DNA from: Lentisphaeria bacterium UBA1776
GTDB lineage: Bacteria; Verrucomicrobiota; Lentisphaeria; Victivallales; Victivallaceae
Direction: 5' to 3'
Length of the DNA: 25,421 nt
Assembly (NCBI GenBank): GCA_002314605.1
Contig: DCGO01000132.1
Location: 1-25,421 of the forward strand
Shown here: one piece after another, positions 14,735 to 23,744 of the stretch
Layout of the letters: the number at the start of each line of letters is the position of its first letter
How positions within the stretch are numbered: position 1 is the first letter of the stretch
Notes under the pieces: model-generated
Database searches by the model: none
What the model saw: only the letters and a program-made list of their open reading frames with translations
Told to the model about the DNA's origin: nothing
Position numbers and translations under genes: made by a program

Positions 14735-16240
14735 CTATTGATGGGTCAAATTCAAAATCTGCACGGCAATGTTTTTTGGTTCCGGGGCGTCTGCCAGGAT
14801 AATGGCCGACCGTGCCGCTCTTGGGATCCGGAACTGCCGTGAAAAACTGTTGATCCGGAGGGTCACGGTCCGGTCCTTCGGCATGGGGAGGATCGCCAGA
14901 TGATATTTTTTCGGCAGCGTCTCCCAGCACCGGGTGTCCGCCGTATTGACACTGGCACGGTAAATGGCTCCGCCGACGGCAATGGAAACAATGCCCAGAA
15001 CTTTTGCAGTGGTGCTGATATTGGACACCCCCACCGCCGTAATACCGCCGTAATAAAGCCCCTCTTTTACGAGCGTGGAGAGAACGATCCGTGTGATCAT
15101 TCCGGGAAGTCTCTCATGAAATTCCTGGGCGAGGATCCCGTCCATGTCCGCCAGCAGCACCGGGGTGATGTTCTTCTGATTTGCCGTTACACAGAGTGTT
15201 TTGACGGTATCCGGATAAAATTTGCAGACAGGCCATGCCGTCATGACCGGAAAATACAGATCCTTCTGTTCCAGCGCCGGCCCCCGCCCGGTACCGATCA
15301 GAACGTAAACACAGTTCCGGTCCGGCGAAAATCCGAGGTTTCCGATTCCGCACAATGCAAAAGGCACTGTCTGTCCGGCGAGCTGCAGACTGCTGACGTA
15401 CAGCTGCCGGTACAGCATCTGTTCCGGCAGAGCTTCATGCAAACGCCTGAAATCAATGGCGGCATTGCTGAAATTGCCGTCCCTGAGCGAACCCAGACCG
15501 GAGAGAAAAAGAGCCATGGGATTCAGGAAATTCCCGTATCCCCGGCGGGCGGTTTTCCGGCTGACGGCGAGACTTTCGGCGACTTCTTTGTTGCGCTTGT
15601 CTCCGGTAATGGCTTTTTCCGTGACATCCCCTGCCTTTGCGGTTTGTTCTGGATATTCTTTTTTCAGCTCACTCATGCCGGCTTTTTCTTTTTCAATGGT
15701 GTCCTGATACACTTCCTGAACGTGCTTCTGTTCGGTACGGAGCCGGCGCAGCTGGGCACGGAAGGCGGATTCATTGCCCGTCCCCAGATACGCCAGAGAT
15801 TTCATGGCCGCCAGCATGATCCGGTCCCGGCACCAGCCCCGGTACGGGAGGGCATTCAGATTGGTCAGCATCACGGCGCTTTCCGCCCCCACGTCCCGGA
15901 CGCTCACTTTGGCCCGGTCGTCGTAATCGGCGATCAGCTTCTCGCCGATCCGGAATTCATTCACTGCATCCTGATACTTTCCCATGCCGAAAAGAAGACT
16001 GCCGGCCTCCAGGCGCCATACCAGCTCGTCACCGGTATTGATCACGGAAGAGTTGTACCAGCAAGGCTCCTTGAGTTTTGCACGGACCTCCGACAGCGCT
16101 CCTTCACGGTCCCCCTTCATGAAATCTTCCATCAAGGCCGCTTTCTGACGGTGGGAATTGACGACCGTGGAACAGCCTGAAAACAGAAGCCCCGCCAAAG
16201 TGACGGCCAAAGTGACGGAAAAAAACTGACGGGAATTCAT
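14735..16240 (-). CDS. COG3014-like lipoprotein
   Basis: The 501-residue protein starts at 16240, two bases after the upstream stop; longer in-frame starts would overlap the previous gene. The lipobox is LFSGC (C23). The mature part begins with helical, TPR-like sequence (GDREGALSEVRAKL, GKYQDAVNEFRIGE), then a long charged helix (about 190-240), a second repeat region and a C-terminal domain with a glycine-rich hydrophobic stretch (IVSIAVGGAIYRASV) before LPKKYHLAILP. This matches the family found beside YcfL and LpoB in other proteobacteria-like genomes (COG3014), as I recall. It probably is a periplasm-facing scaffold anchored in the outer membrane; no reaction is known. Confidence 0.75.
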   Translation of the reverse strand: MNSRQFFSVTLAVTLAGLLFSGCSTVVNSHRQKAALMEDFMKGDREGALSEVRAKLKEPCWYNSSVINTGDELVWRLEAGSLLFGMGKYQDAVNEFRIGEKLIADYDDRAKVSVRDVGAESAVMLTNLNALPYRGWCRDRIMLAAMKSLAYLGTGNESAFRAQLRRLRTEQKHVQEVYQDTIEKEKAGMSELKKEYPEQTAKAGDVTEKAITGDKRNKEVAESLAVSRKTARRGYGNFLNPMALFLSGLGSLRDGNFSNAAIDFRRLHEALPEQMLYRQLYVSSLQLAGQTVPFALCGIGNLGFSPDRNCVYVLIGTGRGPALEQKDLYFPVMTAWPVCKFYPDTVKTLCVTANQKNITPVLLADMDGILAQEFHERLPGMITRIVLSTLVKEGLYYGGITAVGVSNISTTAKVLGIVSIAVGGAIYRASVNTADTRCWETLPKKYHLAILPMPKDRTVTLRINSFSRQFRIPRAARSAIILADAPEPKNIAVQILNLTHQ

Positions 16241-16242
16241 GT

Positions 16243-17238
16243 TCACTTCGCGCCTTTCAGCACGGGAATTCTGCTCAATGCCGGAACGATCTCTTTTTCC
16301 GTGACGGTACGCATGATATAGAGTCCGTAATCCTTGGGCATCCACTCCCGGGTCATGGCCGGATCAATGTCCCGGAAGTTGATCCTGGAATGGAAGGGGA
16401 TGTTGGCGACGGATGCCCCGTCCCGGGCGGAAACAACCCGGACAGTCCCTTCAAAATAACCGATGCGGCGGATGCCGGAAGCACCGGATTCCTCCACATG
16501 GTACGGGATGGCGGCAACTTCATATCGAGTGATCGCCGGCTGGACGAGATACTGGACTTCCAGTAGTTTGCCCACCCGGACATACATCTTCGGTTCCAGC
16601 TCCGCCAGATCGTCAATGTGATTCCGGCGGAGGATTTTGGTGACGGAGCGGAGGTTCTGGAGCTTCACGTTCTGCTGCAGCAGACTGTTCTCGAGAATAG
16701 CGGTAAAATCCGCCGCCGGGAAATTCGGCGGGGCGGCCGGTGCCAGAAGCGCACAGCGCTGCAGGGTTTTCTGATCGGCCAGAAGGGTGTTCAATACCGC
16801 TTCGATCCGGTCGGCAAGTTCATCAAAATCATTGACCCGGATATTGGCGGTCCGGGCGGGATCAATTTCGCCGGTGGAGGCGTCCAGAATCCGCATGGTG
16901 CAGCTGACCCCTTTGCCGAACCGGGCCACTTCGGAGATCAGAATGTATCTGACGCCGGAAACCCTGCCCATCTGCGCTTTCTGAATATCGCTCATATTCA
17001 CCAATCCGGAGCTGGAACCCAGTCCGCACTCGGTCAGGATCTGCTTGAGAGAGCCCCGGGAGACCAGGGTGTATTCTCCGGACCGGATGCCGCTTTCCAG
17101 CATGCCCCAAACGGCCTCGATCTCCGCCGGTTTGACGCCGCCCCTGGCCGCCGGTTCGGCCACGGCAAGCTTATCCGCCGCAGCGGAAGACAGGAGGATC
17201 AACAATCCAAGACACCATCCGGATAAAATTTTTTTCAT
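16243..17238 (-). CDS. CsgG-like secreted protein
   Basis: The 331-residue protein starts at 17238 behind AGGAG. It has a Sec signal peptide (WCLGLLILLSSAAA) without a lipobox. Residues about 40-130 carry a CsgG/LpoB-type pattern: FYTLVSRG-like 'EYTLVSRGSLKQILTEC', then VRYILISEVARFGKG and MRILDASTGEI. A second half repeats the theme (LQNLRSVTKILRRN, VQYLVQPAITRYE and VRVVSARDGASV), so it looks like two CsgG-like domains in tandem. Such domains occur in outer-membrane secretion and envelope stress proteins. Position between another CsgG-like protein and a COG3014 lipoprotein suggests a shared assembly. The exact family name is uncertain. Confidence 0.65.
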   Translation of the reverse strand: MKKILSGWCLGLLILLSSAAADKLAVAEPAARGGVKPAEIEAVWGMLESGIRSGEYTLVSRGSLKQILTECGLGSSSGLVNMSDIQKAQMGRVSGVRYILISEVARFGKGVSCTMRILDASTGEIDPARTANIRVNDFDELADRIEAVLNTLLADQKTLQRCALLAPAAPPNFPAADFTAILENSLLQQNVKLQNLRSVTKILRRNHIDDLAELEPKMYVRVGKLLEVQYLVQPAITRYEVAAIPYHVEESGASGIRRIGYFEGTVRVVSARDGASVANIPFHSRINFRDIDPAMTREWMPKDYGLYIMRTVTEKEIVPALSRIPVLKGAK

Positions 17239-17242
17239 GATT

Positions 17243-18097
17243 TCACTCCTGTTTTGCCGGTTTTGCCGGAGCCGGGATCTGATTTTTCCGTCCGGGGCGG
17301 CATTTTGCATGCAGATCTTCGGCAGCCTGGGCCGTCGCCGATTTCATCAGGATCTGAAATTTATCGTTGTTAATTTCCATGGAACCGGGACGGATGTCTT
17401 CCCGGAGAGTACCGGTATAGACGCCGGAATGCACTGTGTGCCCGGAAGCAAGATCCGTCATTTTGACGATCAGGTCCAGTTCATAGATCATGGACCGCGT
17501 CTCGATATTGTAGCCCTTGAAGGAAACGATCCGGCTGCGCATATCCGAGACCGTACCGGAAAGAAGATGGGTGGCACCGGTCATTTTCCGCAGACCGGGC
17601 ATCACATTCCGGGGAAAATCCGGAGCCGACTGGAGTTTTGTTACGGCATTTTCGATGGTCGGAAGTTCCACCACGCCGAAAATTTCGCCGTGTTTTCCCA
17701 GTTCTGCAGCAAGGTATTCCGCGCCGATCACTGCCGGACGGGCGGGTCCCTTCACCTCGGTCCGGTACAGTTCCATGGCCCTGGTCCGGTTGAAGCGGTT
17801 GTCTTCTGTCTGAGCCTTCCGGTTGGCATCGCCGGTCCGGAAGCTGTCCCATGCGTCGATGAGCCGCACAAATCCCTGCATGGTGCGGCTCATGAAAACC
17901 CGGTCCCCTTTGTCCAGAGACCGTTGAGCGGGGACCTGGATGGGCTTGTTCTGATAATCCAGAAACCTTTTCTGCCCCTGAATGTCAATGGTGGTGAAAT
18001 TCAGCACTCCCACCCGGAAGGGCGGATCCGCCGCCGGAAGGGAGATGCTTGCCGCCATTGTCAGCAAAACTGCCGCGGATTTCCACATTTTCGTCAC
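17243..18097 (-). CDS. CsgG-like periplasmic protein
   Basis: The 284-residue protein starts with GTG at 18097, six bases after a perfect AGGAGG; the ATG at 18088 would be too far. A Sec signal peptide ends near ISLPAA. The mature protein begins FRVGVLNFTTIDI, the usual opening beta strand of CsgG-like domains, and later has ATHLLSGTVSDMRSR and MTDLASGHTVHSGVYTG, corresponding to the second half of that fold. A charged insert (about 60-115) separates the two. The C terminus is proline/alanine/lysine-rich. It lies 4 bases upstream of the second CsgG-like gene and 19 bases after the ArnT-like gene. Function is inferred only from the fold pattern. Confidence 0.65.
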   Translation of the reverse strand: MTKMWKSAAVLLTMAASISLPAADPPFRVGVLNFTTIDIQGQKRFLDYQNKPIQVPAQRSLDKGDRVFMSRTMQGFVRLIDAWDSFRTGDANRKAQTEDNRFNRTRAMELYRTEVKGPARPAVIGAEYLAAELGKHGEIFGVVELPTIENAVTKLQSAPDFPRNVMPGLRKMTGATHLLSGTVSDMRSRIVSFKGYNIETRSMIYELDLIVKMTDLASGHTVHSGVYTGTLREDIRPGSMEINNDKFQILMKSATAQAAEDLHAKCRPGRKNQIPAPAKPAKQE

Positions 18098-18116
18098 GAT
18101 GATCCTCCTGCTGTTT

Positions 18117-19787
18117 TCAGTACCATGCCGCCGCCACGCCGTTGGATACGGTCACCCGGCGGGGCGTTCCGGGAAAAGGATATTTTTTCAGGTTCCGGAC
18201 CGTCGAAAAACAGATGATCCGTCCCGGATTCCGCCGGATAAGTTCGGGCAAATGTTTGTATTCCACATGTTTTGCGGCGTATTCCTCCGGATAGCGGTTG
18301 AATGCGTAAGCAAATTCTCCGGGTCTCCCGGCCACAATGATATCCGTGCGTTTGAGGGTCCACGCCACGGCGGCAAGCTCGCTTCGCCCGGCAGTGACCA
18401 CAAAGTTTTCCGGCACCGGGGAGCCTTTCAGACAGTTCGAGATGCCCATTCCGGTCATCCGGTCCCCGAACCACGCAGGAGAGAGGTTCAGAAGGAGATA
18501 AACTGTCAGCGGCACCAGCCCCGCCAGCAGAAAGGCTCCGCGTCTTGCCCGGGAACTGAATTTTTTCCGGAGGAGGGTCAATCCGTACCAGACCGCCAGC
18601 AGAATGAGGATACCGGCGGCGGGGAGATTCAAAGTCACCCGGAGTTTCGGGATAAGAAAAGCCGCCGCCGCTGCTGCGGCCAGCACAAGCCAGAGGATTC
18701 CCCAGAGGGAAACAAGACCGTCCAGAATTTTCCGGCACCGGGCCGGTTCCCGGCCCATCGCCCGGCGGAGGGCCAGTGCCGTTGTGACCGCAAGGGGCGG
18801 AAAACAGGGGAGGATGTAGGTTCCCAGCTTGCAGCTGGAAATGGAGTAAAAAAGAAAGGGGATCCAAGTCCAGCAGAGGAGAAAACGCGTTGTGGGGCGC
18901 TTGAGCCAGTCTTTGCGGACACCCCGCCAGCCGGCCAGCCACACGGCTCCCGCCGGCAGGATACCTCCCAGGAGGACGGGGACAAAATACCAGAAAGGCT
19001 GGGGCTTCCGGTCATAGGTGCTTGAAAAAAAGCGGTTCCAGTGCTCTTCCACCGTGAAATAGCGCCAGAAATCCGGTTCCGCATGGTGGATGGCCAGGCT
19101 CCACGGCAGGATCACCGCCAGCATGACCGCCAGAGGGATCCACGGAAAAAGAAGGAGTTTTTTCCACGATTTTTCCCAGAGCATAAAGGGGACCATGACC
19201 ATAACCGGGACGGCCATGGCGAGAAAGCCCTTGACCAGAAATGCGCCGCCTGCAAAGATTCCCGCCAGCACCAGAAATCCCACCGCCGTACGGATCCGTT
19301 CCGTCCGGTACGCCCCGAAAGTGCTGGCGATGGTCAGCGTAAGGAAAAAAGTGAGCGTATTGTCCAGCACCCCGAAGGTCCCCACCCCGAAAACCAGACC
19401 AGACGTCAGGTAAATCAGTGCTGCCGTGCCGGGCAGCAGGGGATCCGGACGGATATTCAATGCAAAGCGGAACACCGCCAGCATGGTGAGGAACACCGCC
19501 AGAGCGGATCCCAGACGCAAAGCGAAGGCGTTTTCGCCGAAAAGCAGAAGATTGAGGGCATTGATCCGGTGTCCCAGTGCGGGTTTTTCAAAGTAGCGGA
19601 CGCCGTTCAGGCGGGGAACGGTCCAGTCTCCCGAAACGGTCATTTCCCGGGCGATCTCCCCGTACCGGAATTCATCCGGACGCATGATGGGACGGATCCC
19701 CAGCGGCAGAAGATACATCCCCGCAAACAGAATGACCAGATACAGAAGACTTCGCTTCCGGATCGTTTTCCACGCAGAAACCCTCAT
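18117..19787 (-). CDS. ArnT-like GT83 (GT-C) glycosyltransferase
   Basis: The 556-residue protein has about a dozen hydrophobic helices. The ATG at 19787 follows GAGGG; a TTG at 19817 in frame would overlap the upstream gene. The first periplasmic loop holds RPDEFRYGEIAREM (D38/E39), then GDWTVPRLNGVRYFEKPAL, the ArnT signature; the aspartate there is catalytic in characterised ArnT. Length equals E. coli ArnT (about 550). ArnT moves aminoarabinose from undecaprenyl phosphate to lipid A, but relatives transfer other sugars, and none of the other arn genes is in the window, so the donor is open. A small soluble C-terminal periplasmic domain is present, as in the family. Confidence 0.88.
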   Translation of the reverse strand: MRVSAWKTIRKRSLLYLVILFAGMYLLPLGIRPIMRPDEFRYGEIAREMTVSGDWTVPRLNGVRYFEKPALGHRINALNLLLFGENAFALRLGSALAVFLTMLAVFRFALNIRPDPLLPGTAALIYLTSGLVFGVGTFGVLDNTLTFFLTLTIASTFGAYRTERIRTAVGFLVLAGIFAGGAFLVKGFLAMAVPVMVMVPFMLWEKSWKKLLLFPWIPLAVMLAVILPWSLAIHHAEPDFWRYFTVEEHWNRFFSSTYDRKPQPFWYFVPVLLGGILPAGAVWLAGWRGVRKDWLKRPTTRFLLCWTWIPFLFYSISSCKLGTYILPCFPPLAVTTALALRRAMGREPARCRKILDGLVSLWGILWLVLAAAAAAAFLIPKLRVTLNLPAAGILILLAVWYGLTLLRKKFSSRARRGAFLLAGLVPLTVYLLLNLSPAWFGDRMTGMGISNCLKGSPVPENFVVTAGRSELAAVAWTLKRTDIIVAGRPGEFAYAFNRYPEEYAAKHVEYKHLPELIRRNPGRIICFSTVRNLKKYPFPGTPRRVTVSNGVAAAWY

Positions 19788-19794
19788 GAAACCC

Positions 19795-21519
19795 TCATTT
19801 TTTTTGATTGGATACAATACACCCTGGTCGTGCGTATTGCAAATGGCGGAAGATCGTTATGACCGCATCTGCAATACTCCTGATAGAGATCAGCGCAAGA
19901 AGGACCGCCAGCACCACGCCGCTGTGCAGAATCACCAGCACGGCGGTCAGGAGGCAAAAGATTCCAAGCCGGAGCCGGTTCGTCCGGAGGAGCCGTCCCG
20001 CCGCCAGGACCGCTGCGGCAAGCAGAGGAACAAAGCTTGAAAGAATGAACCGCACCGGGTCACAGAAAGTGTGGCTGTAGCCGCAGAAGAAGAGGATGAC
20101 CGGGATGGCCCACAGCCCCAACACGGCACGCTTTTCCCGGTCCGGCAGCAGAAGAAAGCCCGATATTGCCGATGACATGACAAAGAGATTGCTTTCCAGA
20201 AGATACCGGAGGCTGATGCCCTTGACAAGTGTGACAAAGGTGAACCCGGCCGCCGGTCGTTCCCCGGGAGGAAGATTCAACGCGTGGAGGCTGTATGGGA
20301 AGATCCACATGCTTCCGAACTGGTGGAAATTCACTGCCAGCTGGATTCCCGTGACCGCAAGGAACACGAGACTTCCGGTCAGAAGAAAAGCGGTCCACTG
20401 CCGGACTCCGGTGAGATTTTCCCGGAACCGGAGCAGGAGGAGATACCCGGCCACCGGGCAAAAAAAGATGTTGTTGAGCCTGACCAGACAGGCAACGCCG
20501 AGGAGCGCGGAGACCAGTGCAAGGCTGCAGAGACTTGGCCTGATTTTCAAACAGGCAAGGATCACCGCAAAAACCAGCACGGTCGAAAACATGTCGCTCA
20601 TGCCGTTGAACCCGCAGCCGATAAGGGTCATGTAGTACCGGAACGATGCGGCAATGGACGGCAGATCGAAGAAACTGTGAAAGACCTTGTTTTCCCAGTC
20701 GGGAGTGTGATGAAGGAAAAAGGGGAGCAATGCCCAGAGGAGCATGGCGGCAAAGGCGTGCTTCATGGGAATTTTCAGTTCCATCAGGATCCTGAACCCC
20801 AGAACCAATGCAAGAGGCCCCAGTACGAAGCCGGAGAACCACGATGCCGGGATCAGAATATCCCAGTAGCTTTGCGCCCCGGCTGCGGCCGCAAAGGGAA
20901 GCATGAAGAGCGCCCCGTGCCCCACCGGATAGGTCCACGGTCCGGCCAGATGCCCCCGGAGGAGATCTTTGGCGACTTCGAAATATCCCGGTTCGTCCGC
21001 CGGATTGCAGTAGAGCCCGGCTCCGGCATCCACGATCCATGCCAGAAGCGCGATCCGGGCGGCGATCAGCACTCCGGCCCAGATCCGCCAGTCCTGCCGG
21101 GCCTTCTTCGTGCGGATCATCCGGCAGATCAGCAGGAGACCTGTTCCGGCGGATGCGGGGCCCAGCAGCCGGACAACGGAGGGGAGTTCATGGGCCATAC
21201 GGAGCTCAAATTTCCGCTTCCCGGTGGAACGGGATGCGGAAATATCCGGCGAGGCAAAACAAGTCTTATTCTGCAGCTTGACCGGATAAAAATCCAGCCT
21301 CCGGGCGAGAGGGTGTGCGCGAAACCAGATCTGTTCCGGCGGATGCTGCGGATAGATCGTCGCATTCTGCGGCAGCACGAGAAGCAGTCCCGCTCCAGGT
21401 TTCGGTGCGTCAAAGACCGGCGTTCCCGCCGGCAGCCGTACCTGGGATGCCGAAAGAAACAGCCCCCAGACGGCCAGGACCGCCGGGAGCCATATTTTGA
21501 GTCCGAAACTTCCGGTCAT
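19795..21519 (-). CDS. Large membrane protein, GT-C glycosyltransferase-like
   Basis: The 574-residue protein has one N-terminal helix (about 9-25), a soluble outside domain of about 95 residues, then about ten more helices. After the third helix comes NPADEPGYFEVAKDLLRG with D175/E176, in the position of the acidic pair in the first catalytic loop of GT-C enzymes. The preceding gene order and the directly following ArnT-like protein (7-base gap) support a role in lipid-linked sugar transfer. I do not recognise a named family, and the N-terminal outside domain is unusual for GT-C proteins. GGGAGGGG lies upstream of the ATG at 21519. Confidence 0.65.
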   Translation of the reverse strand: MTGSFGLKIWLPAVLAVWGLFLSASQVRLPAGTPVFDAPKPGAGLLLVLPQNATIYPQHPPEQIWFRAHPLARRLDFYPVKLQNKTCFASPDISASRSTGKRKFELRMAHELPSVVRLLGPASAGTGLLLICRMIRTKKARQDWRIWAGVLIAARIALLAWIVDAGAGLYCNPADEPGYFEVAKDLLRGHLAGPWTYPVGHGALFMLPFAAAAGAQSYWDILIPASWFSGFVLGPLALVLGFRILMELKIPMKHAFAAMLLWALLPFFLHHTPDWENKVFHSFFDLPSIAASFRYYMTLIGCGFNGMSDMFSTVLVFAVILACLKIRPSLCSLALVSALLGVACLVRLNNIFFCPVAGYLLLLRFRENLTGVRQWTAFLLTGSLVFLAVTGIQLAVNFHQFGSMWIFPYSLHALNLPPGERPAAGFTFVTLVKGISLRYLLESNLFVMSSAISGFLLLPDREKRAVLGLWAIPVILFFCGYSHTFCDPVRFILSSFVPLLAAAVLAAGRLLRTNRLRLGIFCLLTAVLVILHSGVVLAVLLALISIRSIADAVITIFRHLQYARPGCIVSNQKK

Positions 21520-21546
21520 AACCGGTTTTCCCCTCCCAATCGGATT

Positions 21547-21569
21547 CCCCCCGGTACGGGACCGGGGGG
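21547..21569 (-). other. Strong GC hairpin between the EF-G-like and membrane protein genes
   Basis: CCCCCCGGT (21547-21555) and ACCGGGGGG (21561-21569) form a 9-bp perfect stem with a 5-base loop, 12 bases after the EF-G-like stop codon. No T run follows on the minus strand, so it is either a partial terminator or an mRNA stability element that sets the level of the downstream genes. Confidence 0.6.
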
Positions 21570-21581
21570 GGACGCCCCGCC

Positions 21582-23597
21582 TTATTCGGCAGCGACTTCC
21601 GCCTGATGCTTGGCAATGATCTCCTTGGCCAGCTGGCCCGGGACCTCTTCGTAGCGGATGAACTCCATCTCGAAGGATCCGCGGCCCTGGGTCATGCTGC
21701 GCAGTTCCGTGGCGTACTTGGGCAGTTCCGCCAGGGGCACTTCGGCATTTACCACATTCAGCCCTTCCTGCGTGCCCATGCCCATAATGCGGCCCCGCTT
21801 ATGATTGAGGTCGCCGGTCACGTTGCCCATATCGTTGTCCGGAACATGGATGTGGACATTCATGATGGGTTCCAGCAGAACCGGCTTGGCCTTGCCCATG
21901 GCTTCCTTGAAGGCGGCCCGGGAGGCAATTTTGAAGGCCATTTCATTGGAGTCCACCGGGTGATATTTGCCGTCGAAAACCGTGACCCGGACCCGTTCCA
22001 CCGGGCAGCCCACCAAGGGACCCTGATTCATGGTTTCCATGACGCCCTTTTCGACTGCCGGGATGAAGTTCTTCGGGATGGCGCCGCCCACAATGGCGTT
22101 TACGAACTCGAAGCCGTCCGGATTCGGTTCGATCCGGAGATGGACTTCCGCGAACTGCCCGGCGCCGCCGGACTGCTTCTTGTGGCGGTAAGCGCTTTCA
22201 CCGGTGCCGGTAATGGTTTCCCGGTACGGAACTTTGGGAGTGGCGATCTTTGCCTCGACTTTGTACACATCCTTCAGGCGTTTGAGGACGATGTTCAAGT
22301 GCTGGTCGCCCATGCCGGAAATGAGCATTTCATGGGTTTCCGCCTGCCGGGAGATCTCCAGTGTCGGGTCGCATTCGGCAATTTTGTTGAGACTCATGAT
22401 CATTTTGTCATCTTCGCCGGATTTGGCGGCGGAGAGGGCGTAGCTCATCACCGGATGGGGGTAGGCAATGGGGGGCAGAACCCGGCTCCAGTCTCCCAGA
22501 ACAACGGTGTCCCCGAAGTGGGTGTCCTTGAGCTTCGCCACGGCGAAAATGGTTCCGGGACCGGCTTCGTTGACGGGAGTCTGAATTTTGCCGTTCATCA
22601 GGAGCAGCGCGCCGAAACGCTCCTTGGTCCCCCGGGAGACATTCTGCACTTCAGAGTCCGCCTTGAAGACGCCGGAACGGACCCGGATGAAACTCAACTG
22701 ACCGATAAAGGGGTCGTTGACAGACTTGTACACCAGCCCGATGGCCGGACCCTCGTCGGAGACGGGGATTTCGGAATTGTCCGCAAAGATCACGGTCCGG
22801 GCATGGGGACTGGGGAAAATTTCCGCCATGGCATCCATCAGTTCCGTCACGCCCACATCCTTCAGGGCGCTGCAGGCGAAGACGGGGATTACCTTTTTGG
22901 CGAAAATCGCGGCTTTCATGCCTTTTTTGATCTCGTCCGCAGAAAGTTCCTGACCGTCCAGATAACGCATCATCATATCTTCATCGGTTTCGGCGATGGC
23001 GTCCATCCACATGCCCCGGACTTCGGCGACCTTGTCAGCGATATCCGCCGGGACGTCCTTCTCAAAAAGCACGTTGATGACCTTGCTGAAATTCTCTTCG
23101 GCGCCGATGGGCCAGGTGAGGGGGAGGACCACGTTGCGACCGTGGTTGATCCGCATTTTTTCGAGGGTGCGGTCAAAATCGCCCCGTTCCCGGTCCAGGC
23201 GGTTGATGATGCCGAACCTGGGAATATCCCGGCCGCGGGCAAACATCCACGCTCTGGCGGTGCCGATCTGGGGACCGTCCACGGCGTCCAGCACCACCAG
23301 CCCCGCGTCGGCGGCCCGCATGCCGCATGCCACGTCGCCGACGAACTCGGCGTTTCCGGGGGTGTCGGAGAAGAAAAAGTCCTTGCCCTTCCACTCGCAG
23401 TGGCAGACGGATGCATAAAGACTGGACTGGCGTTCCTGCTCATCGGCGGCATAATCTGAAACGGTATTCTTCTGCTCCACGGAGCCACGGCGCTCAATGG
23501 CTTTGGCTTTGAAGAGCATGAGTTCGGTCAACGTGGTTTTTCCGCTTCCGGAGTGTCCGGCGATGGCGAAATTTCTGCACTCTGCGGCTTTCTTCAT
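21582..23597 (-). CDS. fusA2: Elongation factor G paralogue, EF-G2 type
   Basis: The 671-residue protein has the full five-domain EF-G layout. The P-loop is GHSGSGKT (14-21), and the domain IV and V sequences are complete (NKRGRIMGM-like 'HKRGRIMGMGT', SMTQGRGSFEMEF). The GTPase motifs deviate from translating EF-G: DTPG is followed by N82 instead of the catalytic histidine (canonical DTPGH), the guanine motif is NRLD instead of NKxD, and the switch I RGITI segment is replaced by ERQSSLYAS. Such changes define EF-G2/FusA2-type paralogues; in Bacteroides and Mycobacterium such proteins lack ribosome-stimulated GTPase activity. The canonical fusA should lie elsewhere. AAGGAAG precedes the ATG, with a good promoter upstream. 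Confidence 0.88.
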   Translation of the reverse strand: MKKAAECRNFAIAGHSGSGKTTLTELMLFKAKAIERRGSVEQKNTVSDYAADEQERQSSLYASVCHCEWKGKDFFFSDTPGNAEFVGDVACGMRAADAGLVVLDAVDGPQIGTARAWMFARGRDIPRFGIINRLDRERGDFDRTLEKMRINHGRNVVLPLTWPIGAEENFSKVINVLFEKDVPADIADKVAEVRGMWMDAIAETDEDMMMRYLDGQELSADEIKKGMKAAIFAKKVIPVFACSALKDVGVTELMDAMAEIFPSPHARTVIFADNSEIPVSDEGPAIGLVYKSVNDPFIGQLSFIRVRSGVFKADSEVQNVSRGTKERFGALLLMNGKIQTPVNEAGPGTIFAVAKLKDTHFGDTVVLGDWSRVLPPIAYPHPVMSYALSAAKSGEDDKMIMSLNKIAECDPTLEISRQAETHEMLISGMGDQHLNIVLKRLKDVYKVEAKIATPKVPYRETITGTGESAYRHKKQSGGAGQFAEVHLRIEPNPDGFEFVNAIVGGAIPKNFIPAVEKGVMETMNQGPLVGCPVERVRVTVFDGKYHPVDSNEMAFKIASRAAFKEAMGKAKPVLLEPIMNVHIHVPDNDMGNVTGDLNHKRGRIMGMGTQEGLNVVNAEVPLAELPKYATELRSMTQGRGSFEMEFIRYEEVPGQLAKEIIAKHQAEVAAE

Positions 23598-23711
23598 AAG
23601 AATCTTCCTTTCGTGTTGAAGCTGACGATCAATATTCCAGTTCCATACTTTATGCGGTCAGAAGATGACAGAAGGTCTCCTTTCTGGTTGATGCCATGCA
23701 TTCTGATGTGC

Positions 23712-23740
23712 AATATAGCGAATGATTTCCCGGTTGTCAA
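23712..23740 (-). promoter_or_regulatory. Promoter of the EF-G-like gene and the minus-strand run
   Basis: On the minus strand TTGACA (23740-23735), 17 bases, then TATATT (23717-23712). Both boxes are near perfect. The leader to the ATG at 23597 is about 105 bases and contains no recognised riboswitch. Confidence 0.8.
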
Positions 23741-23744
23741 GCTG

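Noticed and set aside
14900..16180. Long plus-strand frame (426 codons) opposite the COG3014-like gene
   Set aside because: Histidine/proline/glycine-rich shadow sequence with no domain; the minus-strand gene has a lipobox and fits its operon.
19788..19817. TTG start adding ten residues to the ArnT-like protein
   Set aside because: It would overlap the upstream gene, and the ATG at 19787 has GAGGG at a suitable distance.
20284..23459. Long plus-strand frames opposite the membrane glycosyltransferase and EF-G-like genes (20284-21606 and 21606-23459)
   Set aside because: Composition is that of antisense shadows, and the minus-strand genes are well supported.
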